DNA of 64,000 nt from an uncultured Clostridia bacterium (GCA_947628665.1 CANRAU010000001.1:218372-282371); one strand, 5' to 3'. Shown: positions 51,286 through 60,058, counted from the first letter of the stretch. Numbers and translations: made by a program. The notes: generated by a model not told the origin, from the letters alone.

Positions 51286-53307
51286 TTACAGGGTGTTTCT
51301 GCCCTTTGCTCCGCTGACAATGTTGTAGTACGCATGCGCCGTCGCGCGGTAGACCAACGTGTAAAACAGCCCGAAAATCAGGAAGCAGGCGACGGTAGCG
51401 CCAATGAGCAGCGGCATATTGTGCATGGCAAACAACTGCAAAAGCCGCCAAATCAGCGGGAACGCGAAGCCGAGATGCAGCCCCGCGAACAAAAGCGGCG
51501 CGAAAAACACCGTTAAGACCTGCGAATTGATGCTTTTGCGAATCTCGCGCTTGGTCATGCCGACGTTCTGCATGATCTCAAAATTGGCGGCGTCCTCATA
51601 ACCTTCGGCGATCTGTTTGTAGTAGATGATCAGCACGGCGGCGAAAATAAAGACGATGCTCAGCATGATCCCGAGGAACAGAAGGCTGCCGTACATTTCA
51701 TAAAAGCCTTCCCGTCCTCCCGCAAGGCTTTCCACGGAATAGGTCTCGATGACGTCGAGGTGGGGATGCAGCGCGTCAATGATTTTGTGCGCCATGGCAA
51801 TGTCGGTTTGCGCGTCCGCGTTTGTGTTAAAGCCGCAGTTCCATGTAAATTGCATCATGGGGTGGCCGTTGGAAGTCGTCAGCGGCAAAACGGGTTCAAT
51901 GAACGCGTCAAAATCCCGAACGACGACCAAAACGGTGGGAACCATACTCACGATCGCGTTGCCTTGATCAAAGGCTTCCCGAAGTACTTCTTTGACCGCA
52001 TACGGCTTGCCGTCGGCCAAAGAAAAGGTCTGCGCCTTGTGTTCGTACCGCACGCCGTAGAGCAGGCATTCGTCGGCGGCAAGCGTTTTGGTCTGCCCCG
52101 TCACACGGTTGAAATCCGCCAGCGATATGACCTGCGCCGTGCCGACCGCGTCATAGGAATAGAGGGCTTGATCCATATTCGGGTCTAAGCCGCTGCCCGT
52201 CAGCAATCCCGAAATTTCGCCTAAGCGGTATTCGACGGCGTCCTGCGGCAGCTCGACGGCTTTTTCCGTCGCTTGGCGCAGAACGGCGATCTGCTCGTCG
52301 TTGAGATCCTCGTATGCGTCCAGTACAACGCGCATATTGATGGCATACGGATAGCGTTCCTTTAAGGTGTCTTCCGCGCCGATGTACAGGCTCGCCGTGG
52401 AGGAGAGCATGACCAGCACCATGGTGGCGAGGATGCAAATGGAAGCAAGCCCCGCGCCGTTTCGCTTCATGCGGTAGGCCATGGAGGAGACGGAAACAAA
52501 ATGATTCGGCCGATAGTAGTATTTTTTGTTTTTCTGCAAAAGACGGCACAGCGTGACCGAACCCGCGATAAACAGCAGATAGGTGGCGATCACGACCAAG
52601 ATCACCGCCACAAAGAACCATAGCAGCGCCGACAAAGGCTCTTTGACCTTTATGGCGAGGAAATACGCGAAGCCCAAAAGCACAAGACCGAGAATGGCGA
52701 CCGCCCAATTTGCCTTGGCGGGCTTTTCGCCGACACGGCTTGCGTGCAGCAGCTCCAGGGGCTTGGACGCTAGCACTTTAAAAAGCGCGCGCAGGGATAA
52801 AAGCAGATAAATGCCGCCGAAAACGACTGCGGTTTTCAAAAGCGCCTGTGTGCCGATATGAAACGCATAGGAGACCTCCACATGCAGCAGGTCAAGCACC
52901 GCCGCTTCCGCGAACTTGAAAAGCGCGATCCCCAACAGAAGCCCTGCCCCTGTCGCGATACAGGCGACCATCAGGCTTTCCCAGAGGATGATGCGGCTGA
53001 TATGCCGTTTATCCATGCCCAACACATTGTACAGCCCGAATTCGTGTCCGCGCTGCCGCAGAATAAAGGCGTTGGTATAAAACAGGAACAGTAGCGAAAA
53101 AATGCCGATCACGCCAAGACCCAGCGGCAGGACGGATTGGATGATCGAGCCGCCCGACATTTCCAAAAGCGCGGGGGATTCGATCAAAGCGGCTACGATA
53201 TAGAACATCATGACCATGATGCTGCCCATGAAAATGTAGGGGATATACAGGCGCTTGTTTTTGCGCATCCCGTCGAGCGCGAGCTTCGGATAAAGATGCA
53301 TATTCAT
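51286..53307 (-). CDS. BceB-type ABC transporter permease
   Basis: This 673-aa protein has the ten-helix plan of BceB/VraG permeases: two N-terminal clusters (the first with MFYIVAALI and FLFYTNAFILRQRGHEFGLYNVLGM, an FtsX-like cytoplasmic turn), then a large outward domain (about 330-540), then a last FtsX-like set ending near the C-terminus. Bce systems move or free cell-wall-active peptides and also signal their presence to the sensor kinase. It overlaps the ATPase gene by 4 bases. Confidence 0.9.
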   Translation of the reverse strand: MNMHLYPKLALDGMRKNKRLYIPYIFMGSIMVMMFYIVAALIESPALLEMSGGSIIQSVLPLGLGVIGIFSLLFLFYTNAFILRQRGHEFGLYNVLGMDKRHISRIILWESLMVACIATGAGLLLGIALFKFAEAAVLDLLHVEVSYAFHIGTQALLKTAVVFGGIYLLLSLRALFKVLASKPLELLHASRVGEKPAKANWAVAILGLVLLGFAYFLAIKVKEPLSALLWFFVAVILVVIATYLLFIAGSVTLCRLLQKNKKYYYRPNHFVSVSSMAYRMKRNGAGLASICILATMVLVMLSSTASLYIGAEDTLKERYPYAINMRVVLDAYEDLNDEQIAVLRQATEKAVELPQDAVEYRLGEISGLLTGSGLDPNMDQALYSYDAVGTAQVISLADFNRVTGQTKTLAADECLLYGVRYEHKAQTFSLADGKPYAVKEVLREAFDQGNAIVSMVPTVLVVVRDFDAFIEPVLPLTTSNGHPMMQFTWNCGFNTNADAQTDIAMAHKIIDALHPHLDVIETYSVESLAGGREGFYEMYGSLLFLGIMLSIVFIFAAVLIIYYKQIAEGYEDAANFEIMQNVGMTKREIRKSINSQVLTVFFAPLLFAGLHLGFAFPLIWRLLQLFAMHNMPLLIGATVACFLIFGLFYTLVYRATAHAYYNIVSGAKGRNTL

Positions 53308-54068
53308 CTTTGCTCACCGCCCGTCTGCAAAAGCGTCAGCGTATCGGAAATTTTCTGATACAGCTGTTCATTGGTCGCATTCCCACGGTAGATTTGATGG
53401 AACACCTCGCCGTCCTTGATAAACAGCACGCGCCCCGCGTGGCTGGCGGCTTTTACGGAGTGTGTGACCATCAGCACGGTCTGCCCGCCACGGTTGATCT
53501 CCCCGAACAGCCGCAGAAGCTCGTCCGTTGCTTTGGAATCGAGCGCGCCCGTCGGCTCGTCCGCCAAAATCAGCTTCGGGTCGGTGATGATCGCCCGCGC
53601 AACGGCGGCGCGCTGTTTCTGCCCGCCCGAAAGCTCGTAGGGGTATTTGGGCAGCAGCTCGGTGATGCCGAGCTTGTCGGCGATCGGCTCTAAGCGGCGG
53701 CGCATTTCGCTGTGCGGACGCCCCGCCAGCACCAAGGGCAGATAAATGTTGTCCTCCACTGAAAAGGTGTCGAGCAGATTGAATTCCTGAAAAACAAAGC
53801 CCAAATTGTCGCGGCGGAAGGCGGCGATCTGCGATTCTTTGAGTTCGCCGAGCGCCTGCCCGTCCAAAATCACGTTTCCCGCGCTCGGACGGTCGAGTGC
53901 GGCCAAAATATTGAGCAGCGTCGTTTTGCCCGAGCCGGATTCGCCCATAATGGCGACGTATTCGCCCGGCTCAACGGTAAATGAGACGTCCTTTAGCGCC
54001 TCAATGTGGTTGCCGCCGAAGCGGGTCGTATAAATTTTTCTGACGCCGCTGACTTCCAAGATATGCAT
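53304..54068 (-). CDS. BceA-type ABC transporter ATPase
   Basis: This 254-aa ATPase belongs to the MacB/BceA group. Walker A is GESGSGKTTLLN (about 42-53), signature LSGGQKQRAAVARAI, Walker B LILADEPTGALD, and H-loop VTHSVKAA. It starts with ATG at 54068 behind GGAGGA. It is 109 bases downstream of the kinase gene; that gap contains an operator-like repeat and a hairpin, so the pair may be transcribed separately from the two-component genes. Confidence 0.93.
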   Translation of the reverse strand: MHILEVSGVRKIYTTRFGGNHIEALKDVSFTVEPGEYVAIMGESGSGKTTLLNILAALDRPSAGNVILDGQALGELKESQIAAFRRDNLGFVFQEFNLLDTFSVEDNIYLPLVLAGRPHSEMRRRLEPIADKLGITELLPKYPYELSGGQKQRAAVARAIITDPKLILADEPTGALDSKATDELLRLFGEINRGGQTVLMVTHSVKAASHAGRVLFIKDGEVFHQIYRGNATNEQLYQKISDTLTLLQTGGEQR

Positions 54069-54089
54069 ACAAAAATCCTCCTTTGGAAT

Positions 54090-54176
54090 CTTTGTACATA
54101 TTGTAGCAAAAGGGAGATGCGCGCCGCCATCGAATCGGCTTACAATCTCCCTTGTTTATCTAACAGTTTTGTAAGA
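54090..54176 (-). promoter_or_regulatory. Bce-type operator and hairpin between the kinase and ATPase genes
   Basis: TCTAACAGTTTTGTAAGA (54159-54176) is an inverted repeat; on the minus strand it reads TCTTACA-AAAC-TGTTAGA, the form reported for targets of BceR-like regulators. After it a hairpin, AGGGAGAT ... ATCTCCCT with a TTTT tail, lies on the same strand (near 54148-54106). A -10-like TACAAT follows near 54101-54096, but no matching -35 is clear. The combination suggests response-regulator control of the transporter pair. Confidence 0.5.
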
Positions 54177-54177
54177 T

Positions 54178-55170
54178 TTATTCGTGTTCTATGGGCGCAC
54201 GGTCTAAACCGATACGAATGGTCGTACCTTGCCCCGGTTCGGACGCCGCCGTGATCGTATGTCCCAAATTTTCGCAAATGCGTTTGCAAAGATAAAGCCC
54301 CAGCCCGCTGGCGGTTTTCTGCACCCGACCGTTCCAACCCGTGTAGCCGCGCTCGAAAATGCGGGGCAGGTCTTCCGGCGCAATGCCGATGCCCGTGTCG
54401 CGGATGCACAGCGTTTTGCGGGGCTCAAGCGTAATGGAAATGCACCCCGACGGCGTGTATTTGAGGGCGTTCGACAAAACCTGTTCGATGACGAACGACA
54501 GCCATTTTTCATCGGTCAGGACGGTCGTGCTAAGCGAGGTATATTCGAGCTTCAGATTGCGGCTGATAAATTCGCCCGCAAATTTGCGCACCGCCTGGCG
54601 AACGATGGGGTCTAAGTCGTATTCGCGGATCACATAGTCGGAATCGGTTGAATCCAGCCGCAAAAAAGCCAGCACCATTTCGACATACCCCTCGATGCGC
54701 AGTAGATCCGCCGTAATGCTGCGGGAAAAGTCGGAATCCTCGTTTTGCAGCTTTAAGCGCATGGAAGCGATGGGCGTTTTGATTTGATGCGCCCAAACAG
54801 TATAGTAATTGACCGTATCGTCGAAACGCCGCTCCATATCGCGCTGCAAAGCGTCCTGCCGTGCGCACAGACGGTCGATGACCGCGCGATAGGCGGTTTC
54901 CGTGACACCTTCCGTCGGCGGCATCAGGCCGTCCGTCACGTCCAGGCTGTTTTGAATTTTTTCCAAGGCCTGCACTTTCCGCTTGGTTCGGCGATAATCA
55001 AATCCCGCGAAAACAAGCGCGCACAAGGCGCAAAGCACGGCGGGGTAGAGTACCGCCGCAAGCGGCAGTCGATAGAGCGCGAATGCGGCGGCAAAAATCA
55101 AAAGGCAAACGAGCGCCGCCGCGAGTATCCTGCGCCTTTCTTGGATATATGCAAACAGAAATTGCATCAT
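54178..55170 (-). CDS. Intramembrane-sensing histidine kinase (BceS type)
   Basis: This 330-aa kinase has two short membrane segments with almost no outer loop (about 13-33 and 37-55), the mark of BceS-like kinases that sense through the transporter. The phosphorylated His lies in VWAHQIKTPIASMRLKL (about residue 127). Catalytic motifs: VLSNALKYTPSG (N-box), RDTGIGIAPEDLPRIFERG and SGLGLYLCKRI. AAGGAG lies 7 bases before ATG 55170. It is 9 bases after the regulator gene. Confidence 0.93.
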   Translation of the reverse strand: MMQFLFAYIQERRRILAAALVCLLIFAAAFALYRLPLAAVLYPAVLCALCALVFAGFDYRRTKRKVQALEKIQNSLDVTDGLMPPTEGVTETAYRAVIDRLCARQDALQRDMERRFDDTVNYYTVWAHQIKTPIASMRLKLQNEDSDFSRSITADLLRIEGYVEMVLAFLRLDSTDSDYVIREYDLDPIVRQAVRKFAGEFISRNLKLEYTSLSTTVLTDEKWLSFVIEQVLSNALKYTPSGCISITLEPRKTLCIRDTGIGIAPEDLPRIFERGYTGWNGRVQKTASGLGLYLCKRICENLGHTITAASEPGQGTTIRIGLDRAPIEHE

Positions 55171-55179
55171 GCTGCTCCT

Positions 55180-55863
55180 TTACGTCTCGTTTTCGATCAA
55201 ATACCCCACGCCGATTTTGGTGGTGATAAAATCGGGCAGTCCCGCGCCCTGCAGCTTTTTGCGCAGCCGATTCACATTGACCGAGAGCGTGTTTTCGTCT
55301 ACAAAGCTGTCCGTCGCCCACAGCGCTTCCATCAGCCGCGCGCGGCTGACGATTTTGCCTTTGTTTTCCATGAGCAAAAGCAAAATGCGGTATTCGTTTT
55401 TGGTTAAAGGAATGCGTTTGTTCCCATACAGCAGCGTATTGTCGTCCGATTGCAGTCTTGCGCCGCGCGCCTGCGGGGCGGGCGCGGACAAAGAAAAATC
55501 ATAGGTGCGCCGCAGCAGCGCCTGTACCTTCGCCATCAGCACATTGCCGTCAAAGGGCTTGGCGACAAAGTCGTCGCCGCCCATATTGACCGCCATGATG
55601 ACATTCATATTGTCCGAAGCGGAGGAAATAAAGAGAATGGGAACTTTGGAAATCTTGCGAATCTGCGCGCACCAATGGTAGCCGTCAAAAAAGGGGAGGG
55701 CAATGTCCATCAGCACGATGTGTGGATCAAATGCGGTGAATTCGGAAAGCACCTCGCGGAAATTTTGTACACAGCGCACCTCCAGCGCCCAAGCCTCCGC
55801 CTGCTTTTGCACGGCTTCGGCAATACCTCTGTCGTCCTCCACCAGAAACAAGCGATACAGCAT
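55180..55863 (-). CDS. Response regulator (BceR/OmpR type)
   Basis: This 227-aa regulator starts at ATG 55863 behind AAAGGAGGT. The receiver domain has Asp10/Asp11 in LVEDD, the phosphorylated Asp53 in LMDIALP, and KPF near residue 104; the C-terminal winged helix (about 130-227) contains LTKNEYRILLLLMENKGKIVSR and NTLSVNVNRLRKKL. It is the first gene of the two-component pair, with a promoter at 55918-55946. Confidence 0.94.
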   Translation of the reverse strand: MLYRLFLVEDDRGIAEAVQKQAEAWALEVRCVQNFREVLSEFTAFDPHIVLMDIALPFFDGYHWCAQIRKISKVPILFISSASDNMNVIMAVNMGGDDFVAKPFDGNVLMAKVQALLRRTYDFSLSAPAPQARGARLQSDDNTLLYGNKRIPLTKNEYRILLLLMENKGKIVSRARLMEALWATDSFVDENTLSVNVNRLRKKLQGAGLPDFITTKIGVGYLIENET

Positions 55864-55917
55864 ACCGTTTACCTCCTTTTGCCCACAAATGGGTGCGCCC
55901 GCGCGCCGAACAAAGCT

Positions 55918-55946
55918 ATCATAGCAAATCCCCGCAAAATTTTCAA
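55918..55946 (-). promoter_or_regulatory. Sigma-A promoter of the two-component genes
   Basis: On the minus strand -35 TTGAAA (55946-55941) and -10 TATGAT (55923-55918) are 17 bases apart. Confidence 0.7.
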
Positions 55947-55957
55947 GCCGCAGCCGA

Positions 55958-56002
55958 AAGACCGGAAATCGTTTTGGCGGAAGACTAGAAATCGTTTGGG
56001 CG
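55958..56002. repeat. Pair of 22-bp direct repeats in the divergent region
   Basis: AAGACCGGAAATCGTTTTGG (from 55958) and AAGACTAGAAATCGTTTGGG (from 55981) begin two 22-base repeats, 23 bases apart, with three differences. They lie between the divergent response-regulator and C39-peptidase promoters. The spacing of two helical turns fits binding of a regulator dimer to both. Confidence 0.65.
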
Positions 56003-56031
56003 TTATTCACCACGGGAAACCCATTCGATAC

Positions 56032-56070
56032 CCCGCACATATTGCAATACGTGCGGGAATGTGTTATGAT
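56032..56070 (+). promoter_or_regulatory. Promoter of the C39-peptidase gene with a 26-bp palindrome
   Basis: The -35 TTGCAA (56042-56047) and -10 TATGAT (56065-56070) are 17 bases apart. A near-perfect palindrome, CCCGCACATATTG and CAATACGTGCGGG (56032-56057), covers the -35 box; 24 of its 26 bases are symmetric. A repressor bound there would block the promoter. Confidence 0.65.
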
Positions 56071-56125
56071 AATCCATATATACGGGTTTCGATGTGAAAA
56101 GGTTTGTATATAGGGGAGCAAACGA

Positions 56126-57301
56126 GTGAGAAGCGTTTTTCGGAAACGGATTTTTAAAGAGCAGACGGACAAAAAATCACATATGCGCCTGCAAATCGGG
56201 TGCATCATCAGCTGCGCCGTCGTAGGCGTAATCGTCCTGACCGTGTGTCTGCACATTCGTAATATCCATAAGGCGCAATCCCAAGCCGCCGCCCTCGCTT
56301 ATACGGAATGCGCAAACACTTCCCTTCCCGCAGAGACGGAAACGATGCCTGCATCGTCCACGACCGAACCGCCTACGGAAACAACGACCCAAAAGCCGAC
56401 AACAACAGCGGCCAAAAAGACCACAACGGCCAAAAAGACCTCGTCCGCGACAAAGAAAAAGAAGGCCGCATCGACACCCAAAGCTCCGACGACGAAGGTT
56501 TCCGGAAATTTTTCGGGGAAAGGTTACATTTCGGTTTCTGTGGTTTATCAGAACCCCGAATTGCCTACCGGGTGTGAGATCACATCGCTGACCATGGTGC
56601 TGCGCCACTTCGGGTATCCTGCGGACAAATGCGATTTGGCGGACAATTATCTGCCGAAAGGGGATAAAAGCAAGGGAAATCCCTATAAAGTGTTTTTAGG
56701 CAACCCGCGCAATGCCAAAGATTACGGTTGCTATGCGCCGCCGATCGTCGAGGCGGGGAAGAAGTACATCGCCGACCACGGCGGGAAGCATGAGGTCAAG
56801 AATATCAGCGGTGCGAGTTTATACGATCTCTATCGGCAAATTGACAACAAGACACCTGTGATCGTTTGGGCGACCGACCAAATGCAGATACCGCGCAATT
56901 CTCGTACTTGGCAATCGGGCGGGCAAACGATCACATGGAAAGCGCCTTTGCATTGCCTCGTTTTGATTGGATATGATGCAGCCGCCGGAAAGGTTACATT
57001 TGCCGACCCGCTGCACGGGGTGGTCTCTTATGCGGCCTCTACATTTGAGGCAAGGTACAAGGCAATTGGACAGCAGGCGGTTGTGATCCTGAAAAAAGCG
57101 TCTGCACCGACGACGAAACCGCATGAGGAGAACACGACGTCCGCGCCGACGACAGAACCCGCGACGAAGCCGACGACTGTGCCGACAACAGAACCAACGA
57201 CCAAACCGATGACTGAGCCAACTGCAAAACCTGTAGCAGAACCGATTGCCGAGTTCCATGCCGTTGCGTCCATGCGCTCCTTGGAATCACTGTATAGGTA
57301 G
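56126..57301 (+). CDS. C39-like cysteine peptidase, membrane-anchored, Thr-rich linkers
   Basis: The start is GTG 56126 behind GGGGAG. The 391-aa product has one membrane segment (about 22-43), a Thr/Lys-rich linker (63-125), a peptidase C39_2-like domain (about 130-315) and a Thr/Pro-rich tail (317-375). The catalytic residues are likely Cys150 (ELPTGCEITSL), His276 (APLHCLVLIGYD) and Asp294 (TFADPLHG). Such enzymes act on the outer face of the membrane. The reading frame ends at TAG 57299-57301; a hydrophobic anchor-like segment follows in another frame. Confidence 0.82.
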   Translation: MRSVFRKRIFKEQTDKKSHMRLQIGCIISCAVVGVIVLTVCLHIRNIHKAQSQAAALAYTECANTSLPAETETMPASSTTEPPTETTTQKPTTTAAKKTTTAKKTSSATKKKKAASTPKAPTTKVSGNFSGKGYISVSVVYQNPELPTGCEITSLTMVLRHFGYPADKCDLADNYLPKGDKSKGNPYKVFLGNPRNAKDYGCYAPPIVEAGKKYIADHGGKHEVKNISGASLYDLYRQIDNKTPVIVWATDQMQIPRNSRTWQSGGQTITWKAPLHCLVLIGYDAAAGKVTFADPLHGVVSYAASTFEARYKAIGQQAVVILKKASAPTTKPHEENTTSAPTTEPATKPTTVPTTEPTTKPMTEPTAKPVAEPIAEFHAVASMRSLESLYR

Positions 57302-57302
57302 C

Positions 57303-57407
57303 CATTCTACTGCCGTCACGGGCATATCGCTGGCCATGCTTGCCGGTACGGGAGCTTTTGCGGCGCTGGCTGTTCGGAAAAAAAGCGCTTTTAAAAAGCG
57401 ATTATAA
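57303..57407 (+). pseudogene. Out-of-frame C-terminal anchor segment after the C39-peptidase gene
   Basis: The frame that begins CAT TCT ACT at 57303 reads HSTAVTGISLAMLAGTGAF, continues with a hydrophobic run, and ends AVRKKSAFKKRL with TAA (57405-57407). This is the standard build of a C-terminal wall/membrane anchor (hydrophobic span and basic end). It has no start of its own and lies one frame away from the peptidase gene directly upstream. A frameshift that cut the anchor off the peptidase is the simple reading; a chance match is possible. Confidence 0.5.
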
Positions 57408-57470
57408 CGCTTTCCCTGAAAAGGGTGGTATTCCCCGAAAGAGGATAGACATCCACCGAGAATCCCTATA

Positions 57471-57514
57471 CAGGAAAACAGACGTTGCTGGAAACAGCAA
57501 TGTCTGTTTTCCTG
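57471..57514. repeat. 20-bp stem hairpin with GAAA loop
   Basis: CAGGAAAACAGACGTTGCTG (57471-57490) pairs with CAGCAATGTCTGTTTTCCTG (57495-57514) through one G-U pair. No T-tract follows, but the stem itself has TTTT, so it could act as a terminator for the peptidase gene. The rest of 57408-57569 shows no gene. Confidence 0.7.
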
Positions 57515-57569
57515 TCTGCGCGAAGCGGAACGCAGTTTTTCGCATACGCCTGTATCCCCTCATTTATAC

Positions 57570-57607
57570 AAAACCACCCTGCCGCATCGGAAAGATGCAG
57601 CAGGGTG
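57570..57607 (-). terminator. Terminator after the secreted hydrolase gene
   Basis: CACCCTGCCGCATC (57575-57588) pairs with GATGCAGCAGGGTG (57594-57607) with one mismatch. On the minus strand TTTTGTATAA follows. It lies 28 bases after the stop of the hydrolase gene. Confidence 0.75.
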
Positions 57608-57634
57608 ATGGATATATCCGGGCATTTCGAGAAA

Positions 57635-59686
57635 TCAGCTTTCTTCCTTGCGTTTTTTGGAGATCGCGCCTGCCGAGACCGCTATGGTCAGCGCGCCCAA
57701 CGTGACCGCGGAGACGATCATAACGGGTGTATTGAGACCCGTTGACGGAACGGAAGCGTCGTCCTTGTCGGGCGCGTTTGTTTCGGGTTCGGGATCGGCG
57801 GGGGAGGTCGGTTCTTCCGGCGTATCATCACCGCTGCCGAACAGACCGCCTAAAATCTGTCCCGGAATTTGTGAATACCCGTTTGTCCCATATATATTGT
57901 AGAACCAGTCGCTGATCTGCCGCACGATGGGGGAGGAGGTCTCCGCCGCAGAAGGTTCTATCGCACCGATCTTCTCTAAAATGGCGCGCAGTCTTGCCGT
58001 AACGGCTTCGGCTTCACCCTCTTTGCCGACCGTCCTCGAAAGCATGGCTTCGGCATCGGCAACGGCGGCGGAAAGCTCGGCGGCGTCCGCCGCGGAGAGG
58101 GTGGCAGGATCTACGGCCTTCGCGGCAGGCAACAGCGTTTTACGAAGCTCCTCCGTCTCTCTGCCGATGTTGAACTGCGGGTAATTGGGATCGGAATACA
58201 CGTCCGTGATCGCGTTGCGTGACGCCAATTCGACCGCCAGCGAGATCATAATATCGTCAGAACCCGTGGTCGCGTGATTCTGCCCTTTGAAGTAGAACGT
58301 CGTATCGGGGAACGCGCCCGCCGAAGCGTCTACGGTGCGTTCGGGCGAAATATGCTTGTGCGCGGCGTTGCAATAGGTGTTCTTTTGCACATAGCCCGCA
58401 GGAAGCTGTTGCTTGACGTTCGCACTGTACGCACCCATGGAGGTGGAGTGAAGGTGGATAATGCCGTCGCCGTTTTCGGTGTTCCAGGAATTGCCGACGT
58501 TGTAAAGCGGTACGTCATAGCTGACGATGTCAAAAATTTGCACGCCGTTGGCACGCAGCTTTTGCAGATTGGCGACGGAGTTGCACTGCGCTTTGTAATA
58601 CAGATCGGTTTGCCGCCTGACCTCTCTCTTTTCGGACGAGGACAAATAGGTCTCGGCAAGCGCGGGATACTCCTCCTTGGGGCAGAGTGCCCACATACTC
58701 GTGCAGTTGATGATTACTTCATTGAGGATACGATCGACCGCTTTGTCCAAACAGGCTTTTACGACTTCGTCGGGCAGTGTGCGCAAAATCAGCTCTATGG
58801 TCGCCGCGTCGCTGTCGCTCATAAGCTCCTCCAAAAAGCCGTTGTAGAGGTAATTCAAATCGAGGAACGTAAGATCCTTTTTGAGCAGATCGCTCACGAT
58901 GGTCGAGCCGTTGAGCGCGGGAACAAGGAAGATGATCTTTTCGAGATCGTTTGCGACATTGGGATAGTTTTGAATCAGTCCGTTGGCTAAGGTCGCGCCC
59001 ATGCTGATGGGAACAATATTGACCTTGTCATGCCCGGTTTCGGCCTTGACCATTTGAATGAACTCGTACAGCTCATCGACTTCGTCGGGAATGTTGCCGA
59101 AGGAATTATAGGCAAAGAAATACACATGATCCGCACCGATGCGCGTAAGCAGATCATCCACCTTCATTTTGCCCAGTACGAATTGCCTTTCATCCTCCGT
59201 GCATTCCGCGAGAGAGTACGGATACTTCTCCACCACAAAGTTGCCCGTGTTTTTGCCGTTGTTGTCGGTATGATTGACGGCAAAAACGTCTGCACAGGCA
59301 TCTGCGATCGCGTCGGAAAGCCCCATGTCGCGCTGTGTGGCAAGCGTCAGCGCCAAAGGTCTTGCCAGCTTTTGCAGCAGGGGCTGTATGTCGAATACAC
59401 CCGGAAAGCAGTTGATGCGTTCACCGTTTTCATTTAGCTTGTATTCGCCGTTTTCGTCCAGCAGCCAAACGCGGGATTGGCTGATACCGGGGATCAAAAT
59501 GGTCGGCGTAGCGTCCGTGCCGCCGCAATCGGTTTTCAGCGTATAGGCGGACGCGCGCAAAAGACTGCGCAACCACCCGCCCGCAGCCGACGCTGTGACC
59601 GAGAATGCGGACGTGAGCAAGACGACCGCCAAAAGCAGCGCCAATGCCTTTTTGCCGACGCGTTGTTTTCGATTTGCTGTTTTCAT
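57635..59686 (-). CDS. Secreted alpha/beta-hydrolase (lipase/esterase-like) with C-terminal anchor
   Basis: The start is ATG at 59686 behind AAGGAGGC (MKTANRKQRVGKKALALLLAVV); the open frame upstream is untranslated leader. The 683-aa protein has a signal peptide (cleavage likely after ASA, residue 34). The hydrolase core (about 60-530) has the nucleophile Ser228 in VPISMGATLANG, in which Pro replaces the first Gly of GxSxG, and ILIPGISQSRVW for the oxyanion hole. A helical region follows (about 555-615), then an acidic Pro-rich linker, PSTG at 647-650, a hydrophobic span and KKRKEES. The substrate is unknown; a lipid or ester outside the cell is likely. Confidence 0.8.
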   Translation of the reverse strand: MKTANRKQRVGKKALALLLAVVLLTSAFSVTASAAGGWLRSLLRASAYTLKTDCGGTDATPTILIPGISQSRVWLLDENGEYKLNENGERINCFPGVFDIQPLLQKLARPLALTLATQRDMGLSDAIADACADVFAVNHTDNNGKNTGNFVVEKYPYSLAECTEDERQFVLGKMKVDDLLTRIGADHVYFFAYNSFGNIPDEVDELYEFIQMVKAETGHDKVNIVPISMGATLANGLIQNYPNVANDLEKIIFLVPALNGSTIVSDLLKKDLTFLDLNYLYNGFLEELMSDSDAATIELILRTLPDEVVKACLDKAVDRILNEVIINCTSMWALCPKEEYPALAETYLSSSEKREVRRQTDLYYKAQCNSVANLQKLRANGVQIFDIVSYDVPLYNVGNSWNTENGDGIIHLHSTSMGAYSANVKQQLPAGYVQKNTYCNAAHKHISPERTVDASAGAFPDTTFYFKGQNHATTGSDDIMISLAVELASRNAITDVYSDPNYPQFNIGRETEELRKTLLPAAKAVDPATLSAADAAELSAAVADAEAMLSRTVGKEGEAEAVTARLRAILEKIGAIEPSAAETSSPIVRQISDWFYNIYGTNGYSQIPGQILGGLFGSGDDTPEEPTSPADPEPETNAPDKDDASVPSTGLNTPVMIVSAVTLGALTIAVSAGAISKKRKEES

Positions 59687-59914
59687 AAAAGCCTCCTTAT
59701 CAAGCCATAGAAAGGGTAAAGAACAGAAGTCTGCAAAGCCACCGAGGTCGAAACGGGGGAGAGCGCATGGCACAAAAAAAGACGCGCCTTTACGATATTG
59801 CGAAATACGGACTGCGCACTTAAAGCGGGAGCGCGCGGCCTTGTTGGATTCGGCTCGATCAGACGCGAAGTTTTTGGATATGCGTTGCGAAACGCTCTGT
59901 TCAAATTTAATTAT

Positions 59915-59943
59915 ATTGTACAGGAATAATTTGCGTTTGTCAA
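59915..59943 (-). promoter_or_regulatory. Sigma-A promoter of the secreted hydrolase gene
   Basis: On the minus strand -35 TTGACA (59943-59938) and -10 TACAAT (59920-59915) are 17 bases apart. The start lies 220 bases downstream, so the leader is unusually long; I see no riboswitch that I can name in it. Confidence 0.8.
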
Positions 59944-60016
59944 ATTTTTTATGCAGATTCAGCAAAAATATTTATGGGGAAAAAGGTCGAGGTTTTGCTG
60001 TAAGTGTCGATTTCAC

Positions 60017-60058
60017 ATAAAAATAAAGAAACCGAAAGGCGGTATGCCCTTCGGTTTC
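60017..60058 (-). terminator. Terminator after rplL
   Basis: GAAACCGAA (60028-60036) pairs with TTCGGTTTC (60050-60058). On the minus strand CTTTATTTTTATG follows. It ends the ribosomal operon. Confidence 0.85.

Noticed and set aside
59700..59800. A plus-strand stretch with AAGGGTAAA ... GCAAAGCCACCG that recalls a c-di-GMP-I riboswitch.
   Set aside because: The GAAA tetraloop stem and the closing GCCGGGU-type helix are missing, and there is no plus-strand gene downstream.
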